DNA from: an uncultured Lachnospiraceae bacterium
GTDB taxonomy: Bacteria > Bacillota > Clostridia > Lachnospirales > Lachnospiraceae
Direction: 5' to 3'
Assembly (NCBI GenBank): GCA_944381575.1
Contig: CALWLS010000003.1
Location: forward strand, 192,760-250,239
Length of the DNA stretch: 57,480 nucleotides
The position numbers and the translations under genes were made by a program. Below, in pieces: positions 54,958 through 57,480 of the stretch. A model generated the notes under the pieces. It was not told the origin of the DNA. It did not search any database and saw only the letters and a program-made list of their open reading frames with translations. Positions within the stretch are counted from its first letter, which is position 1, and each line of letters starts with the position of its first letter.

Positions 54958-55085
54958 TACAATATATAGGCTCTCTTAAATCATATCTATTCAAATCTAT
55001 AAAAAAATTATCAATAAAATAAAATGTATGTAAGTTCAGGGATTTTCTGTTGAGTCATAAATACTGAGTGATTAAAATATAATAT

Positions 55086-55226
55086 GTGGATATATTATTT
55101 GGATTATTAAGACTTATAATCGCCATCTTTATTGAATTTACAGCGTCCATTAACGAGGTTATAGCAGTATTTATGGTGAAAAATGCTTGCGAATGGGCTG
55201 GAGAGTTCGGGAAAAATGATCGTTAA
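55086..55226 (+). pseudogene. Internally deleted remnant copy of the antiporter gene
   Basis: A GTG-started frame of 46 codons reads like the first ~20 residues of the antiporter (DILFGLLRLIIAIFIEFTA) joined directly to its last ~26 (SINEVIAVFMVKNACEWAGE). About 365 codons are missing, yet the frame is kept. The upstream 65 bp (55021-55085) also match the antiporter promoter region, with TTTTCTGTTGAGTCAT shared exactly. It follows the operon of the full copy, so a duplication and later deletion is the simplest explanation. Confidence 0.8.
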
Positions 55227-55248
55227 TACTTAAAGAGGAGGATAAGTC

Positions 55249-56322
55249 ATGGAAGAAAACCGCACAGACCTCAATGGTAAAGATGACTGTGAAGAGTACA
55301 GTCATGATGATCAGGAGATGTGGCAGCTTGAGGGCATGGAACAGCAGTCTGGGCATGGTGATCGCGGCCCTAATATGACCGGCTATATCGGGTTGTTACT
55401 GCTGATAGGCGGTATTTTCATCCGTGACTCGGGACTTAGCAGATCGCTTATTATTGCTGCGCTTATACTTGGCATATTTGGATTTATCATGAATGTCAGG
55501 CAGAAATTTATCTCATTTATACTGATAACAGCATCTGCAGTGGTGATAGCCTCGTCAATGATCGGATTTGGAGGATATCAGGGACAGGGAGCCGTGGGGG
55601 ATTTTGCCGGAATGTTTCAGACGGAAGACCGGGAGGAAACGACTGATGATATGACAGTCTATGAAGAGGAGCTTTCCGCTGAGGAGGTTGATGCTGAAAT
55701 TGAGTATGAAACGGAGGAAGAGACCGAAGAAGAGGCTGAAGAGATCGTTGAAAACCTTAATGAGCTTGTGACACTTACTGACTGGCTTACGGAGAGGGAT
55801 CTTGTGATCATATGCGGAAATAATGCGGAGGTTCCTGTCAATATTGAGATAAAGGCTGTTTTCTATGATGCTGAAGGTGAGATGATCAATGTGGGAGAGG
55901 CTTCCATGTACTACTGTGCAGCGGGACATAGGGATGTTGCTGTCATAGGACTGCCTAAAAACACCAATTATGATTTTGTGGATTTTGATCATTATGAGTT
56001 CAGATACAGCGTCACTGCAGCGTATGAAAATGAAGCTTATACATATTACGGTGATGAGCTTATTATAGATTCCAATGTCGGGGCCAATGGCGGCGTGCTG
56101 ATGAATGTACAGAACCCTACGGGGATAGATTTTGATTCAGTCGTTTATTACTGCATCTTCTATAATCAGGGCAGTGTTGTAGGAGTGAGGCAGGATGTGA
56201 GCACAGGCCTGTCCTCGGCAGGAGACGTGCTTGATATCGGCTATCCCGTAGATAAAGCGTATAAAGCTGTAAGCTTCGATGATTATGAGATCATAGTGGC
56301 AAACACGATGAATTACACTTAA
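55249..56322 (+). CDS. Membrane-anchored protein with acidic hinge, unknown function
   Basis: This 357-residue protein has a polar acidic N-terminus (1-42), then two to three hydrophobic helices (about 43-120). A very acidic hinge (YEEELSAEEVDAEIEYETEEETEEEAEE region, about 135-170) leads to a beta-rich outer domain with many Tyr and Val (about 175-357). The outer part resembles FxLYD-type domains in style (VPVNIEIKAVFYDAEGEMINVGEA), but I do not recognise it securely. AGAGGAGGATAAG precedes the ATG. It lies right after the antiporter remnant. Confidence 0.7.
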   Translation: MEENRTDLNGKDDCEEYSHDDQEMWQLEGMEQQSGHGDRGPNMTGYIGLLLLIGGIFIRDSGLSRSLIIAALILGIFGFIMNVRQKFISFILITASAVVIASSMIGFGGYQGQGAVGDFAGMFQTEDREETTDDMTVYEEELSAEEVDAEIEYETEEETEEEAEEIVENLNELVTLTDWLTERDLVIICGNNAEVPVNIEIKAVFYDAEGEMINVGEASMYYCAAGHRDVAVIGLPKNTNYDFVDFDHYEFRYSVTAAYENEAYTYYGDELIIDSNVGANGGVLMNVQNPTGIDFDSVVYYCIFYNQGSVVGVRQDVSTGLSSAGDVLDIGYPVDKAYKAVSFDDYEIIVANTMNYT

Positions 56323-56375
56323 ATAATAATATATGGTTTATCCGATAAGAGTTATCCTACAGTTATGGAGCTTAT

Positions 56376-56633
56376 ATGGACATGGCAAGGATTTCAAGTA
56401 AAGGACAAATGACATTACCTATTTCCGTCAGAAAGGCTCTGAATTTAAAAAGTGGGGATAAAGTAATAATACTTGAGGAAAATGGCAGGTATTATATAGA
56501 AAATGCTTCTATGTTAGCTTTTAACGGAGTGGAGGAAGCATTTTCCGGGGACGTAGAGAAAGCTGGCTTTAAAACTGAGGAAGAACTTCAAAAGTATGCT
56601 TATGAGATCAGAAAGGAAGTAAGAGGATATTGA
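56376..56633 (+). CDS. AbrB/MazE-type antitoxin
   Basis: This 85-residue protein starts with a SpoVT/AbrB swapped-hairpin domain: ARISSKGQMTLPISVRKALNLKSGDKVIILEENGRYYIE. The C-terminal half (about 50-85) is charged and helical, as expected for toxin binding. The start may be ATG 56376 or 56382; GGAG fits the first at 5 nt and the second at 11 nt. A broken PIN-type toxin gene follows, 1 bp after the stop. Confidence 0.85.
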   Translation: MDMARISSKGQMTLPISVRKALNLKSGDKVIILEENGRYYIENASMLAFNGVEEAFSGDVEKAGFKTEEELQKYAYEIRKEVRGY

Positions 56634-56634
56634 T

Positions 56635-56742
56635 ATGAGAGTTATGCTTGATACAAATCTTAAAGTGAGCTGATTAAAGATGAAGCATTTATAAAACTGT
56701 ATCCCCCAAAAATGCAAATATGGTAAAAAAAAGCGATGACTG
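56635..56742 (+). pseudogene. Truncated PIN-domain toxin gene
   Basis: The frame begins MRVMLDTN, the standard first strand of PIN toxins with the catalytic aspartate, then stops after 12 codons (LKVS, TGA at 56671-56673). A short related-looking coding piece (SELIKDEAFIKLYPP) follows in another frame to a stop near 56721. The rest of the toxin is lost, so the antitoxin is now without a partner here. Confidence 0.6.
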
Positions 56743-56776
56743 ATATTCATGAGAGGAATTGAAATGCCGGAGATAA

Positions 56777-57265
56777 GTAGATTTTACGGAACAGGCCATG
56801 AAGGACGCCGATGCGTTCTACCAGCGGCTCAGCAGCCAGATGGAGCGCCGGTATCTGGTGGACGCTTCCCAGACCGAGAAGGAACGCCAGCGGCTGGAAG
56901 CCAGAAATCAGGAAATTGACGGGATGTTCCTGAGTCTGTACACCGACAAGGCCAAAGGTATTCTGACGGAGCAGCGGTTTATGAAGCTGACGGCAGCGCT
57001 GGAGCAGGAGCAGGAATCCAACCAGAAGCGTCTGCATGACCTGGCAATGATGCAGAGCCGGGCTGACGCTCAGGAGAGCGAAGTCCGCACCTTCATCAAG
57101 GAAATCCGGCGCTATGCCACCATCGAAGAACTGGACGAGGCGGTGCTGAACCGGCTCATCAGCCGGATTCTGATCGGCGAAGTCAAAAAGGTGGACGGCC
57201 AGAAGGTGCAAGAAGTCAGAATTGTTTATAACTTTGTTGGGGAAATCCCGGAAATTGCAGCATAA
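56777..57265 (+). pseudogene. C-terminal fragment of a large serine recombinase
   Basis: The open frame (from DFTEQAMKDADAFYQRL) matches the coiled-coil and C-terminal DUF4368 part of transposon-type large serine recombinases: RRLEARNQEIDGMF-like sequence, DKAKGILTEQRFMKL, RRYATIEELDEAVLNRLI, then GEVKKVDGQKVQEVRIVYNFVGEIP. The catalytic resolvase domain is absent. A stop lies at 56774-56776, just upstream. Its GC content is clearly higher than the surrounding DNA, so it came from elsewhere. The nearest ATG is 56798, but no ribosome binding site precedes it. It is probably the scar of an excised or broken mobile element. Confidence 0.75.
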
Positions 57266-57274
57266 AGACGGCGA

Positions 57275-57299
57275 AGCCCTCCCTATGTAGGGGAGGGCT
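57275..57299 (+). terminator. Hairpin after the recombinase fragment
   Basis: AGCCCTCCC (57275-57283) pairs with GGGAGGGCT (57291-57299) around a 7-nt loop. No T run follows (AATTATATAC). Confidence 0.6.
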
Positions 57300-57369
57300 A
57301 ATTATATACTAAATCACAAAACGGAAATTCCTGACAAATATGGGAAATTGATATAAAATCCAAAAAGAG

Positions 57370-57399
57370 TTGGCAAAGGATATTCCTATATAGTATAAT
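57370..57399 (+). promoter_or_regulatory. Sigma-A promoter of the last gene
   Basis: TTGGCA (57370-57375), an 18-bp spacer and a perfect TATAAT (57394-57399) precede the ATG at 57432. Confidence 0.7.
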
Positions 57400-57431
57400 C
57401 CTGAATGAAATCAAACAAGGAGGTTTCTACA

Positions 57432-57480
57432 ATGAACAAAATCAATATCAGCAATGCGCCTGCTTACACTTCTCCCAATT
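57432..57480 (+). CDS. Start of an unidentified gene (partial)
   Basis: Only 16 codons are present (MNKINISNAPAYTSPN). AAGGAGG (57418-57424) and a good promoter show that this is a true start. The APxYTSPN pattern resembles the beginning of some flavin-reductase-family proteins, but this is too short to call. Confidence 0.6.
   Translation, partial: MNKINISNAPAYTSPN

Overview
The window looks like a chromosomal segment of an anaerobic Firmicute of class Clostridia, most likely a Lachnospiraceae-type organism. Supporting signs are a PolC-type replicative polymerase end, strong AGGAGG-type ribosome binding sites, ArgJ-type cyclic arginine synthesis, a KtrB/KtrA-KdpDE-like potassium block, choline-binding-type cell wall repeats, and moderately AT-rich intergenic DNA. 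No 16S rRNA or other taxonomic marker is present, so the placement is an inference.

Layout. 1-2600: the 3' end of polC, followed by a scarred region in which the last 19 bp of polC occur twice, around the tail of a PD-(D/E)XK nuclease/transposase-family gene. An AlbA-type (Schlafen-like) regulator follows, and beyond it lies a second, weaker remnant of the same nuclease family. 2600-9110: a secreted cell-wall-binding protein; a manganese exporter gene (mntP) behind a yybP-ykoY manganese riboswitch and a pair of matched palindromes; a glycerate 2-kinase and trpS; then, on the minus strand, an Asp/Glu racemase and a D-2-hydroxyacid dehydrogenase. 9435-12890: an ABC-F ATPase, two membrane proteins, and a tRNA-Pro(CGG)/tRNA-Glu(CTC) pair with its own promoter and terminator.

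13366-26670 is one long arginine/carbamoyl-phosphate operon: argG-argH-argC-argJ-argB-argD-argF-carA-carB. The last gene is continuous with a diaminopimelate epimerase (DapF) domain, giving a 1355-residue CarB-DapF fusion. Within that domain the first of the two catalytic cysteines of the family is replaced by alanine. This is the most unusual protein in the window.

26951-40200: an EamA transporter, tRNA-Thr(CGT), a thioredoxin-reductase-like enzyme, a ParE/ParC topoisomerase pair, a left-handed beta-helix acyltransferase-like protein and upp. A K+ uptake operon follows (KtrB, KtrA, a KdpD-like kinase lacking the KdpD N-terminal region, and a KdpE-like regulator). Upstream of it is an array of six CTTWAY hexamers on a 10-11 bp period, which looks like a response-regulator site.

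40316-57480: an Fe3+-type ABC importer operon (ATPase, lipoprotein, fused double permease) ending in a beta-CASP-like metallo-hydrolase; a DUF4143-type AAA protein preceded by CTGAAT iterons; a 1911-residue surface protein behind a promoter/attenuator leader; a probably leaderless CPA2 antiporter with an FMN reductase; and an in-frame, internally deleted remnant copy of that antiporter. A membrane protein, an AbrB/MazE-type antitoxin with a broken PIN toxin, and a GC-rich C-terminal fragment of a large serine recombinase come next. The last 49 bp open a new gene with a good promoter. The region from about 53 kb to the end, like the first 2.6 kb, shows repeated insertion, duplication and decay.
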